From Pseudomonadota bacterium (GTDB lineage Bacteria; Pseudomonadota; Gammaproteobacteria; Steroidobacterales; Steroidobacteraceae): DNA of 26,662 bases. The notes under the pieces were generated by a model, which was not told where the DNA came from, did not search any database, and worked only from the letters and a program-made list of their open reading frames with translations. Within the stretch, counting starts at the first letter, position 1; every line of letters begins with the position of its first letter. The translations under genes were made by a program, and so were the position numbers. Shown here piece after piece: positions 7,179 through 15,173 of this stretch. The stretch spans positions 1 through 26,662 of the forward strand of contig JAEYUC010000079.1 in assembly GCA_023433705.1 (NCBI GenBank). Direction: 5' to 3'.

Positions 7179-8552
7179 ATGGCACTTTTCGAGAACCTGA
7201 CGTCGCGCCTGTCGCGCACCGTCGATTCGCTGCGCGGCCGCGGCCGCATCACCGAGGAAAACGTCTCCGAGTCGCTGCGCGAAGTGCGCATGGCGCTGCT
7301 CGAGGCGGATGTCGCGCTGCCCGTCGTCAAGGCGTTCATCGAGCGCGTCAAACAAAAGGCGCTCGGCGCCGAGGTGACGGCGAGTCTCTCGCCGGGCCAG
7401 GCGTTCGTCGGCATCCTGCACAAGGAGCTGATCGCCCTGATGCAGGGTGACCGTGGCAAGTTCGAGCTGCGCGCGCAGCCTCCGGTCGTCGTGTTGTTAG
7501 CCGGCCTGCAGGGCGCGGGCAAGACGACCACCGCGGGCAAACTCGCGCGCTGGCTGATGGAAGATCAGAAGAAGCGCGTGATGCTGGTGAGCACGGACAT
7601 CCGTCGTCCCGCCGCCATCCTGCAGCTGCAGCGCCTCGCCGAGCAGGTGGGCTCGGGCCTCTATCCGACCGATGACAATCTTTCTCCGGCGCGCATCGCG
7701 GCCGACGCGCTCGAGGCGGCGCGCAAGGGCGTGTACGACGTGCTCATCGTCGACACCGCGGGCCGGCTCCACATCGACGCCGAGCTCATGGACGAGGTGC
7801 AGCAGATAGACCGCGCGGTGGAGACGCACGAGCGATTGTTCGTCATCGACGCGATGGCGGGCCAGGACGCGGTGAACGCCGCGCGCGCGTTCGGCTCCGC
7901 GCTCGATCTCACCGGCGTGATCCTCACGAAGGCGGATGGTGATGCTCGCGGTGGCGCGGCATTGTCGGTGCGCGAGGTCACGGGCAAACCCATCGTGCTC
8001 GTGGGCGTGGGCGAGAAGCTCGATGCGCTCGAGCCCTTCGATGCCGAGCGCATGGCGGGACGCATCCTCGGCATGGGCGACGTCGTCGCGCTCGTCGAGC
8101 AGGTGCAGAAGCAGGTCGACATCGACGAGGCTCAGAAGCTCGCGAAGAAGGTCGCCAAGGGTAAGGGCTTCGATCTCGCCGATCTCAAGATGCAGCTCGA
8201 GCAGGTCCAGAAGATGGGCGGTGTTGCATCGCTCATGGACAAGCTGCCGGGAGCCGCGGCGGCGAAGGCCAGTGCGGCCCAGGCGGATCAGGGCGACAAG
8301 GACGTGCGCCGCCAGATCGCGATCATCAATTCGATGACGAAGAAGGAGCGGCGCAACCCGGGCATCCTGGACGGCTCCCGCCGGCGCCGCATCGCGGCCG
8401 GGGCGGGGGTGCAGGTCCAGGACGTCAACCGTCTCATGAAGCAATTCATGGACATGCAGAAGATGATGAAGAGCTTCTCGGGCGGGAAGCTCAAACGCAT
8501 GATGAACGCGTTCAAGGGCCAGGTGCCGCCAGGGTTCCCCGGCCTGAAATAG
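7179..8552 (+). CDS. ffh: Signal recognition particle protein Ffh
   Basis: GTPase of the signal recognition particle; with 4.5S RNA it targets nascent inner-membrane proteins to FtsY. The 457 residues cover the N domain (1-90, LTSRLSRTVDSLRGRGRIT and LREVRMALLEADVALPVV), the G domain with P-loop GLQGAGKTTT at 109-118, VDTAGR and TKADGDARGG, and the C-terminal M domain with RRRRIAAGAGVQVQDVNRLM and a Met-rich end (about 405-445) that binds RNA and signal peptides. The start agrees with the E. coli N-terminus. There is no Shine-Dalgarno, and a consensus -10 box lies 6 nt upstream, so the message may be leaderless. Confidence 0.97.
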   Translation: MALFENLTSRLSRTVDSLRGRGRITEENVSESLREVRMALLEADVALPVVKAFIERVKQKALGAEVTASLSPGQAFVGILHKELIALMQGDRGKFELRAQPPVVVLLAGLQGAGKTTTAGKLARWLMEDQKKRVMLVSTDIRRPAAILQLQRLAEQVGSGLYPTDDNLSPARIAADALEAARKGVYDVLIVDTAGRLHIDAELMDEVQQIDRAVETHERLFVIDAMAGQDAVNAARAFGSALDLTGVILTKADGDARGGAALSVREVTGKPIVLVGVGEKLDALEPFDAERMAGRILGMGDVVALVEQVQKQVDIDEAQKLAKKVAKGKGFDLADLKMQLEQVQKMGGVASLMDKLPGAAAAKASAAQADQGDKDVRRQIAIINSMTKKERRNPGILDGSRRRRIAAGAGVQVQDVNRLMKQFMDMQKMMKSFSGGKLKRMMNAFKGQVPPGFPGLK

Positions 8553-8556
8553 GGGT

Positions 8557-8601
8557 GTTTCCAGGCGCAAGCGCCACGAAGGAAACGTCGCCGAAGCGGC
8601 G
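8557..8601 (+). other. Two adjacent hairpins downstream of ffh
   Basis: Right after the ffh stop, GTTTCC (8557-8562) pairs with GGAAAC (8581-8586) around an inner GGCGC-AA-GCGCC hairpin (8564-8575). A second hairpin, CGCCG-AAG-CGGCG, follows at 8589-8601. No T run follows, so they are weak terminator candidates; they may instead protect the ffh 3' end. The rest of the gap to 8675 holds nothing I can assign. Confidence 0.4.
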
Positions 8602-8675
8602 CCGTCCGTGAAATGGCCGCTTTAACAAGCGTTTGCGTGGAAAACTGGCCTCCCCGAGGTAGCCCTCAAATACCC

Positions 8676-8704
8676 TTCCACCAAGTCACTGATTTGCGTA
8701 GAAT
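8676..8704 (+). promoter_or_regulatory. Probable promoter of the rpsP operon
   Basis: A good -10 box TAGAAT (8699-8704) lies 17 bp after a weak -35 TTCCAC (8676-8681). It predicts a start near 8711 and a leader of about 65 nt. The GC-rich discriminator after the box is typical of ribosomal operons under stringent control (inference). Confidence 0.5.
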
Positions 8705-8776
8705 CCGCGCTCTTTTTTGGCCGGCCGGGTTGGGCGTTTCCGACCTGGGGCCGTGAACATCTGAAGGTTTAATGAC

Positions 8777-9028
8777 ATGGTGACAATCCGTCTGACCCGC
8801 CGCGGTGCCACGAACACGCCGTTCTATCACGTCGTCGTGACTGACAGCCGCAAGCGCCAGGGTGGCAAGAGCCTGGAGCAGGTCGGTTTCTTCAATCCGA
8901 AGCCGGTGAAGAACGAGGTCGGCCTCAAGCTCGACATCGCGCGCATCGACTACTGGGTGTCCAAGGGCGCTCAGCAGTCCGAGCGCGTGAAGCACCTCGT
9001 GTCGAAGTTCCGCAAGGCGAACGCCTGA
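8777..9028 (+). CDS. rpsP: 30S ribosomal protein S16
   Basis: Small-subunit ribosomal protein needed for 30S assembly. The 83 residues match the family, with the N-terminal MVTIRLTRRGATNTPFYHVV and the conserved ADSRKRQ-like segment TDSRKRQGGKSLEQVGFFNP. The ATG has a GAAGG Shine-Dalgarno at 8763-8767. It is the first gene of the conserved rpsP-rimM-trmD-rplS operon, and its stop is 25 bp before rimM. Confidence 0.98.
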   Translation: MVTIRLTRRGATNTPFYHVVVTDSRKRQGGKSLEQVGFFNPKPVKNEVGLKLDIARIDYWVSKGAQQSERVKHLVSKFRKANA

Positions 9029-9053
9029 TCTAGCGATCACGGGCGAGGCAGCC

Positions 9054-9560
9054 ATGGGCGGCCCCCGCCGTGTCGAAGTAGGTAGATTGGGAGCGGCGCA
9101 CGGAGTGCGCGGCTGGCTGCGGGTGCAATCGTTCACCGATCCACCGCAGCGATTGTTCGATTGGAAGCGCTGGCTCCTGCAAACGGAAGCGGGCGCGACG
9201 AGCGAAGTGAAATTGTTGGAGGCGCGGCAGCAGGGCAACGGCTGGATCGCGCGGCTCGAAGGCATCGACGAACGCGAGGCCGCGAGCAGGTTGACCGGGC
9301 AGCTGGTGCTGGTCGACCGGGAAGAGTTGCCGCCGACCGAGGCGCACGAGTTTTACCGCGTGGACCTCGTCGGATTCGCCGTCATGAACCTGGACGGCGC
9401 GGTGTTGGGCAAGGTCGATCATTTCGTCGACACGCCGGGCAACGCGGTGATGGTGGTGAAGGGTGAGCGCGAGCACTGGGTTCCGGTGACCAGGCAGCAC
9501 CTGCTCGTCATCAACCAGGGCGAGCGAATGTTGACGGTGGATTGGCCGGAAGATTTTTGA
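9054..9560 (+). CDS. rimM: Ribosome maturation factor RimM
   Basis: Assembly factor that binds S19 and helps mature the 30S head domain. It has 168 residues: an N-terminal RimM beta-barrel (VEVGRLGAAHGVRGWLRVQS, FTDP) and a C-terminal PRC-barrel (FYRVDLVGFAV ... GKVDHFVDTPGNAVMVV ... WVPV), ending in LTVDWPEDF. A GAGG Shine-Dalgarno precedes the ATG. It lies between rpsP and trmD as in most proteobacteria. Its stop codon falls inside a 14-bp tandem duplication. Confidence 0.96.
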   Translation: MGGPRRVEVGRLGAAHGVRGWLRVQSFTDPPQRLFDWKRWLLQTEAGATSEVKLLEARQQGNGWIARLEGIDEREAASRLTGQLVLVDREELPPTEAHEFYRVDLVGFAVMNLDGAVLGKVDHFVDTPGNAVMVVKGEREHWVPVTRQHLLVINQGERMLTVDWPEDF

Positions 9561-9579
9561 ACGGGGATTTTTGAGCGGG
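9552..9579 (+). repeat. 14-bp tandem duplication at the rimM stop codon
   Basis: GATTTTTGAACGGG (9552-9565) is followed directly by GATTTTTGAGCGGG (9566-9579), with one difference. The first copy contains the rimM stop; the second lies in the rimM-trmD spacer and provides G-rich sequence before trmD. It looks like a recent slippage duplication. Confidence 0.85.
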
Positions 9580-9595
9580 AGCGGTGACACGACTC

Positions 9596-10348
9596 ATGCA
9601 GATTGAAGTCGTGACACTTTTCCCGGAGCTGATCCGCTCCGCGCTCGAGGTGGGTGTCGTCGGACGCGCCGTGACGCGCGGCATCGTGAAGGTGGGTTGC
9701 GAAGATCCGCGCTCACACACGAGCGACGTGCACCGCACGGTGGACGATCGGCCGTATGGCGGCGGACCCGGAATGGTCCTGAAGCCCGAGCCGATGTCGA
9801 AGGCGATCGATGCCGCGGCGGCAAGGCTGCCGGCGGGATCGCCGCGGGTGTACATGTCGGCGCAGGGCGTGCCTTTCACGCAGGCGCTGGCGAAGGAATT
9901 TGCGACGCTGCCGGGCCTGGTGCTGGTGGCGGGGCGATACGAAGGGCTCGACGAACGGGTCATCGAATCGCGGATAGATAGAGAAGTATCGATCGGCGAC
10001 TACGTGCTGTCGGGCGGTGAACTGCCGGCGCTCGTGGTGATCGACGCGGTGGCGAGACTGCTGCCGGGAGTGCTCGGCGACGAGCGCTCGAGCGTCGAGG
10101 AGTCGTTCGATGCGGGTTTGCTCGACTGGCCGCATTACACGCGGCCGGTGGAGTTCGAAGGCCGGACGGTGCCCGAAGTCCTGCAAGGTGGGCACCACGC
10201 TGACATACAGCGCTGGCGATTGAAGCAGGCGGTGGCTCGCACGTGGGTGCGGCGGCCGGATCTGGTTGCGAAGGGTGGCCTGCCGGCCGATGCGGCAAAG
10301 CTGCTCGATGAATTTCTCGCTGAACGCGAAGGTGAAGAACATGGCTAA
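9596..10348 (+). CDS. trmD: tRNA (guanine-N1)-methyltransferase TrmD
   Basis: SPOUT-class enzyme that methylates G37 of tRNAs using S-adenosylmethionine, preventing +1 frameshifts. The 250 residues contain the LFPE N-terminal motif, DVHRTVDDRPYGGGPGM, GRYEGLDERV and the trefoil-knot SAM site SIGDYVLSGGELPALVVID. I choose ATG 9596 over GTG 9584 because homologues begin 3-4 residues before the VVTLFPE-like motif and GGTGA (9583-9587) sits 8 nt upstream. The C-terminus overlaps the rplS start by 8 bp, implying coupling. Confidence 0.96.
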   Translation: MQIEVVTLFPELIRSALEVGVVGRAVTRGIVKVGCEDPRSHTSDVHRTVDDRPYGGGPGMVLKPEPMSKAIDAAAARLPAGSPRVYMSAQGVPFTQALAKEFATLPGLVLVAGRYEGLDERVIESRIDREVSIGDYVLSGGELPALVVIDAVARLLPGVLGDERSSVEESFDAGLLDWPHYTRPVEFEGRTVPEVLQGGHHADIQRWRLKQAVARTWVRRPDLVAKGGLPADAAKLLDEFLAEREGEEHG

Positions 10349-10685
10349 CATCATTCAACAGCTCGAATCCGCGCGCATGACGCGCAAAGTCCCTGATTTC
10401 AACCCTGGCGACACCGTCGTCGTGCAGGTGAAGGTGAAGGAAGGCGACCGCGAACGTGCGCAGGCCTACGAGGGCGTGGTCATCGCGAAGAGCAACCGCG
10501 GACTCAACTCCTCGTTCACGGTGCGCAAGATTTCGCACGGCGAGGGCGTGGAGCGCGTGTTCCAGACCTACAGCCCGGCGATCAGCGAGATCGAGATCAA
10601 GCGCCGCGGCAGCGTCCGTCGCGCCAAGCTCTACTACCTGCGTGATCTGTCCGGCAAGGCCGCGCGCATCGAAGAGAAGGTCTAA
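10341..10685 (+). CDS. rplS: 50S ribosomal protein L19
   Basis: Large-subunit protein at the 30S/50S interface. The 114 residues match the family: MANIIQQLESARMTRKVPDF, GDTVVVQVKVKEGDRERAQAYEG, and a basic C-terminal region with RRGSVRRAKLYYLRDLSGKAARI. The ATG lies inside the end of trmD (8-bp overlap) with GAAGGTGAAG just upstream; a longer in-frame extension is not supported by homology. It is the last gene of the ribosomal operon; sppA follows after 25 bp. Confidence 0.97.
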   Translation: MANIIQQLESARMTRKVPDFNPGDTVVVQVKVKEGDRERAQAYEGVVIAKSNRGLNSSFTVRKISHGEGVERVFQTYSPAISEIEIKRRGSVRRAKLYYLRDLSGKAARIEEKV

Positions 10686-10710
10686 CTAACCAATTGGACG
10701 TCCGCCAGCC

Positions 10711-12585
10711 ATGATCGGCCGTATCGCACTTGGACTGTGGCGCGGCCTCGACGGGCTGCGCAAGTTCCTGCACCTGCTGTTGTTGCTGGTGATCTTCGGC
10801 TTCATCGTCGGAGCACTGCGGACGTCCATTCCCCACATCGCGGACAACTCCGCCCTCGTCATCCAGCCGCAGGGCGAGATCGTCGAGCAGCTCTCGGGCA
10901 GTCCCGTCGACCAGGCCATCGCGCGCGCGCAGGGCGAGGGACAGGGCGAGACGTTGCTCTGGAACCTGGTTGACGCGCTGCGCGCCGCGAAGAAGGACGC
11001 GCGCATCAAGGCGGTGGTCCTCGACCTGAACGCGATGAGCGGCGGCGGTCAGCCCACGCTCGCCGAATTCGCCGCCGCGATCGACGACTTCCGCTCGAGC
11101 GGCAAGAAGGTCGTCGCGCACGCGGACGCCATGCTGCAGGACCAGTACTACGTCGCGGCGCACGCGGACGAGGTCTACATCGATCCGCTCGGTCTCGTCG
11201 CCATCGATGGCTACGACCGCTACCGCATCTACTACAAGGAACTGCTCGAGAAGCTCGGCGTGACCGTCAACCTGTTCAAGGTGGGCGCGTACAAGAGCGC
11301 GGCCGAGGTCTACGTGCGCTCGGACATGTCGCCGGAAGACCGCGAGGCGAGCCTCGCGTACCTGAACGCGTTGTGGCTCAACTACCGCACCGCGGTCGCG
11401 AACGCGCGCGGCCTCAAGCCCGAGGACATCGGCGCGTATGTCGAAAACGCGGTGCCGGCGATGCTGGCCGCGAAGGGCAACGCCGCGCAGGTCGCGCTCG
11501 ATGCGAAGCTGGTCACGGGACTCAAGTCCTCGCTCGACGTGGATCGCCGCATGGTCGAGCTCGTCGGCAGCGCCGATCCGGAGCGCAGGCGCGACAAGGG
11601 CGCCGTCGAGGCCGCCGACCCCGGCGACGATTACAACGCGACCCATTTCGAGGATTACCTCCGCATCGTGGAAGCCGAGAAAGTGGCGCGGGGCGGTGGC
11701 AAGAACAAGATCGCCGTCATCGTGGCCTCGGGCGAAATCGTCGACGGCTCGCAGCCGCCGGGCACGATCGGCGGCGAGAGCACCTCCGGGCTCGTGCGCG
11801 AAGCGCGCCGCGACGACGACGTGAAGGCCATCGTGCTGCGGGTAGATAGCCCCGGCGGCAGCGTGCTCGCGTCGGAGCAGATCTACCGCGAAGTGCGCGC
11901 GGCGCAGAAGTCGGGATTGCCGGTGGTGGTCTCGATGGGCGATCTCGCGGCCTCGGGCGGCTACTACATCGCGACGTCGGCCGACGAGATCTGGGCGCAC
12001 CCGGCGACGATCACGGGCTCGATCGGCATATTCGGAGCGGTGCCGACCTTCGACGGCACGCTCGACAAGATCGGCGTCAACGTCGACGGCGTCGGGACCA
12101 CGAAACTTTCCGGCCAGCTGCGCATAGACCGGCCGCTCGGCAACGAAGCGAAGGTCCTGTTGCAGTCGATGGTCGAGCACGGATACGAGGAATTCCTCGG
12201 ACACGTCGCCGAGGGTCGCAACAAGACCCGCGACCAGGTCCACGAGATCGCGCAGGGGCGCGTGTGGATCGGCACCGATGCGTTGGGCAATGGACTAGTC
12301 GACAAGCTCGGCCTCTTCGACGAAGCCGTCAAATCCGCGGCGGAGCGCGCCGGGATCAAGGACTACGACGTCGAGCGCATCGAACCGCAGCTGACGTTCG
12401 CCGAGCGCCTGGCGATGCGCGTGCGCGTGTGGTTCGCGGCCGGTTTCCTCGGCGATGTCGCGCGCCAGAATCCGCTGGCGGGTGTGTCGCGGCAGCTCGA
12501 ACCCGTGCAGCGGGAGCTCGAGCGTTGGTCGCGCATGACCTCGCGCGACAACCGTTACGCCTACTGCTTCTGCGACGTGCGTTGA
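10711..12585 (+). CDS. sppA: Signal peptide peptidase SppA, 67-kDa type
   Basis: Membrane-bound serine protease that degrades cleaved signal peptides. At 624 residues it is the long, duplicated form. It has one N-terminal transmembrane segment (about 18-37, LHLLLLLVIFGFIVGAL), an N-terminal ClpP-like half carrying the general base Lys195 in VGAYKSAAEVY, and a C-terminal half carrying the nucleophile Ser415 in GDLAASGGYYIA. The pairing of Lys in the first half with Ser in the second matches E. coli SppA. TGSIGIFGAVPTFDGTLDKIGV is typical. No clear Shine-Dalgarno precedes the ATG. It lies 25 bp after rplS and may be partly co-transcribed. A long antisense open frame is a GC-rich shadow. Confidence 0.95.
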   Translation: MIGRIALGLWRGLDGLRKFLHLLLLLVIFGFIVGALRTSIPHIADNSALVIQPQGEIVEQLSGSPVDQAIARAQGEGQGETLLWNLVDALRAAKKDARIKAVVLDLNAMSGGGQPTLAEFAAAIDDFRSSGKKVVAHADAMLQDQYYVAAHADEVYIDPLGLVAIDGYDRYRIYYKELLEKLGVTVNLFKVGAYKSAAEVYVRSDMSPEDREASLAYLNALWLNYRTAVANARGLKPEDIGAYVENAVPAMLAAKGNAAQVALDAKLVTGLKSSLDVDRRMVELVGSADPERRRDKGAVEAADPGDDYNATHFEDYLRIVEAEKVARGGGKNKIAVIVASGEIVDGSQPPGTIGGESTSGLVREARRDDDVKAIVLRVDSPGGSVLASEQIYREVRAAQKSGLPVVVSMGDLAASGGYYIATSADEIWAHPATITGSIGIFGAVPTFDGTLDKIGVNVDGVGTTKLSGQLRIDRPLGNEAKVLLQSMVEHGYEEFLGHVAEGRNKTRDQVHEIAQGRVWIGTDALGNGLVDKLGLFDEAVKSAAERAGIKDYDVERIEPQLTFAERLAMRVRVWFAAGFLGDVARQNPLAGVSRQLEPVQRELERWSRMTSRDNRYAYCFCDVR

Positions 12586-12596
12586 TTCGCCGGCCG

Positions 12597-12616
12597 CTGG
12601 TGGCTACCGCCGCCAG
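12597..12616 (+). terminator. Hairpin after sppA, weak terminator candidate
   Basis: CTGGTGGC (12597-12604) pairs with GCCGCCAG (12609-12616) through eight pairs, one a G-T wobble, around the loop TACC. It starts 12 nt after the sppA stop. Only two T residues follow, so intrinsic termination would be weak. Confidence 0.35.
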
Positions 12617-12668
12617 TTGACCTAAAGGCGTATCCATTCCCGGCATTGCCATCCGGCAGTATCGGTCG

Positions 12669-13997
12669 ATGGCGACCGAACTCACGGAAGAGCCGGCGAG
12701 CTGGCCGCGGGTCGCGACCCATGCGGCGGGCGGAGTCGTCGGGGGAGTCGTGGGTGGACTGCTCGTCGTCGCGGTGGTGTGCCTCCTCAAGCTGATGCTC
12801 GAAATCGTGTCCGCGCAGGACACGTGGGTGCTCATCGTCATGCCCGTAATCGGGCTCGCGCTCGCCTCGTTGCTGCTGAACGGCTTCGGCCGTCGCGCGC
12901 CCGCGACCACCGATGACAGCCGTCCGCGCAAGTCCTGGCGCTCGTGGCCGCCGGGCGCCATTCCCGCCGACATAACGGGTGACGTGCAGTCGTGCGCCGG
13001 CCGCGAAGAGCGGATGCCGTGGCGACTCGCGCCGCTGCGGCTCGCCGCGATCTTCGCGACGGTGGGTTCGGGCGCGGCGATGGGTACCGAAGCTCCGGCC
13101 GCGTACCTGGCGTCCGCGGCGGGAGCCGCCGTCTGCGATCGCGGCGAGAAATGGCGTCGACTGCTGCGTCCGGCTGCGCTCGGCGGCGGCGCGGCAGGCG
13201 TGGCCGCGTTGATGGCGATCCCGTTGGTCGGCGCCGCGTACGTGCTGGAGATAGGCCGGCGCAACGGCGCGCCGTTCAGTCTCGAGCGGGTCATCGCGGC
13301 GCTGATCGGTGGCTACATCGGCTGGAAGATCAACGATGTGCTGGATCTCGATCTCATCCGCCTGGTCGTACCCAAGGTACCGCCTTATTCGGTGAGGGAA
13401 GGCGTCGTCACCGCACTGTGCATCGGCGTGCTCGCGGGCACGATCACCGCGCTCGCGGCGTCGGCTATCTACCGCGCGAAGGACTGGCGAGCGCATCCGG
13501 CCGTCCGCGTCGTGGTGGGCGGGCTTGCGTCGGTCGCCGCGGCATTGTTGCTCGTGCAGGTCGCCGGACCTGCCGCCGCCGTCGGCCCGGGCGGAGGGGC
13601 GATCGTCTGGGCCGAGAGCGTCGATGCCTTGCCGCTCACGCTGCTCGCCGTCGCACTGCTGCGCGCGGCGATCACGACCGCCGCGGTCGCCGCGGGCGGA
13701 TGTGGCGGAGTGTTCGTACCCTTCCTCGCGACCGGCGACATCGGCGGGCGCGTATTCGCGCCGATCCTCGGAATCGGCAGCGACCTGGCCGGAGCTGCCG
13801 GAGCGGCCGCGGGCATCGCGGGCGGCTATCACCTGCCGCTGACGGCCATCGCGATGGTGATCGGTGTGGGTGGCCCGCGCCTCTCGACGTTGACCTGTCT
13901 CGCCACGGTGCTGGTCGCGTGGCTGGTCGGACTGGCCGTGGCCACCGGTGTGGACCGATTCGAACGCGCCTGGCGCGGACGCCGGCGAGCTAACTAG
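12669..13997 (+). CDS. ClC-family chloride channel/antiporter homologue, divergent
   Basis: Polytopic inner-membrane protein of the voltage-gated ClC fold, which transports Cl- or exchanges Cl- for H+. The 442 residues have many hydrophobic segments starting near 20. Recognition rests on GSGAAMGTEAP, equivalent to the GREGP motif with the gating glutamate kept as Glu141, and on GCGGVFVPFLATGDIGGRVFA, equivalent to the GxFxP region. The first anion-site motif (GSGIP in E. coli ClcA) appears here as PGAIP at about 97-101, so the central Ser is missing. There are no CBS domains. No Shine-Dalgarno is visible. The last 8 bp overlap the end of the convergent ankyrin gene. Confidence 0.8.
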   Translation: MATELTEEPASWPRVATHAAGGVVGGVVGGLLVVAVVCLLKLMLEIVSAQDTWVLIVMPVIGLALASLLLNGFGRRAPATTDDSRPRKSWRSWPPGAIPADITGDVQSCAGREERMPWRLAPLRLAAIFATVGSGAAMGTEAPAAYLASAAGAAVCDRGEKWRRLLRPAALGGGAAGVAALMAIPLVGAAYVLEIGRRNGAPFSLERVIAALIGGYIGWKINDVLDLDLIRLVVPKVPPYSVREGVVTALCIGVLAGTITALAASAIYRAKDWRAHPAVRVVVGGLASVAAALLLVQVAGPAAAVGPGGGAIVWAESVDALPLTLLAVALLRAAITTAAVAAGGCGGVFVPFLATGDIGGRVFAPILGIGSDLAGAAGAAAGIAGGYHLPLTAIAMVIGVGGPRLSTLTCLATVLVAWLVGLAVATGVDRFERAWRGRRRAN

Positions 13998-15159
13998 ATT
14001 CGCGCTCCAAGGCCTCCAGGTACTCGGCCACGGCGTCGCAATCGGGATTGCCGGTGATTCGCCGCGATACGCGCGCGTAGCCGGCCGGCGTGTTCCGATG
14101 CTCGACGTCGAGCCCGCGGACGTCGGCGCCCGCGGCGACCAGTAGTTTGGCCATGCGCAGGTTGCCGCTCCAGGCGGCGCCGTGCAGCGCCATCGCCTGC
14201 GATCCGAAGGACGTCCGCGCGTTGGGGTTCGCGCCCTTGTCGAGCAGCCACGACACGAGCTCCACGTCGCCGGCGTCGACGGCGCCCATGAGCACCTCGT
14301 CGTCGTTCACGATACGCATGTCCGCGGCCGCGAGGGCGATGACCGTTTCGCGATCGCCGAGCCGCGCGAAATCGCGCGGCCGCACGGTGGCGCCACGTTC
14401 GTGCAGGTGGCGCACGAGTTCCCGGCCGCGTTCGCCAAGTTGCGTGAAGGTCTCGATCGGCGTGATCTTCCACGCGTCCGGCTGGTCGATCGGCGCGCCG
14501 CGCGCCAGCAGCAGGTCCATCGCCCGGGTCGTCCTGGCGAACGCGAGTAGCGAGGCGTCGCCTGGAATCCGCCTGGGCAGCGACTTGCGGCCGCGATTCA
14601 GTATCTCCTCCGTGCGCGTGTCGTCGCCCAGCATCAGGGCCTCGACGAGCCCGACGCGCGCGCCGCGCCGGATCAATTCCTCGCACATGTACGCGTCACC
14701 GTTCGATGCCGCGAGCATCAGCGGCGACCAGTCCGAGTAACCGTGGTTGTCGCCGCGCGGGTCGGCGCCGGCTTCCAGCAGCAGGTCGAATAGTTCGCGC
14801 TGCCTGCCCTCGATCGCCATGTGCAGAGGTTGCGGTTTGCCGCCCCAGTGCGGATGCGGCGCCTTCACGTTGACGATGGCGGGGAAGGCGGCGATTGCGG
14901 CCCTTGCCGCGGCGACGTTGCCGGCCCGCACGTCGCGCAGGAATTGCGCGGCGGCCGCATCGTCGGGCACGGCGGAGGAACGCAATTGGCTGCAGTGCAG
15001 CTTCAGCTCGCGCCAGCTCGCGAAGCCGTAGTCCCGCGCGACCGCGAACTGGGCGTCGGCGAGCCTGGAGCCGGGATCAAGCGTGCGCAGCTCGACCAGC
15101 CGCTGCCTGGCGGTCTTCTTGAGCCATTCGAGATTCGGACGCGCGGGTAACGTGGCCAT
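13990..15159 (-). CDS. Ankyrin-repeat protein
   Basis: Probably a cytosolic protein-binding scaffold; no enzyme domain is seen and there is no signal peptide. Of 389 residues, the first 60 (PNLEWLKKTARQRLVELR, then LADAQFAVARDYGFASWREL) form a small helical head that I recall from many bacterial ankyrin proteins. The remainder holds about six or seven ankyrin-like repeats, e.g. PLHMAIEGRQRELFDLLLEA, SPLMLAASNGDAYMCEELIR, GAVDAGDVELVSWLLDKGAN and ALHGAAWSGNLRMAKLLVAA. It starts 14 bp after tdh on the same strand, so it is likely the third gene of the kbl-tdh operon. Its partner is unknown. Confidence 0.88.
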   Translation of the reverse strand: MATLPARPNLEWLKKTARQRLVELRTLDPGSRLADAQFAVARDYGFASWRELKLHCSQLRSSAVPDDAAAAQFLRDVRAGNVAAARAAIAAFPAIVNVKAPHPHWGGKPQPLHMAIEGRQRELFDLLLEAGADPRGDNHGYSDWSPLMLAASNGDAYMCEELIRRGARVGLVEALMLGDDTRTEEILNRGRKSLPRRIPGDASLLAFARTTRAMDLLLARGAPIDQPDAWKITPIETFTQLGERGRELVRHLHERGATVRPRDFARLGDRETVIALAAADMRIVNDDEVLMGAVDAGDVELVSWLLDKGANPNARTSFGSQAMALHGAAWSGNLRMAKLLVAAGADVRGLDVEHRNTPAGYARVSRRITGNPDCDAVAEYLEALERESS

Positions 15160-15173
15160 CGCGCGTCGATCTG

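Noticed and set aside
10597..12243. 548-codon open frame antisense to sppA
   Set aside because: Its sequence is Arg/Val/Asp-rich without motifs, and the plus strand encodes an intact SppA with both catalytic residues. Long antisense frames are expected at this GC content.
12561..13832. 423-codon open frame antisense to the ClC gene
   Set aside because: The plus strand has recognisable ClC motifs and membrane segments; the antisense product is an Arg-rich sequence with no fold signature.
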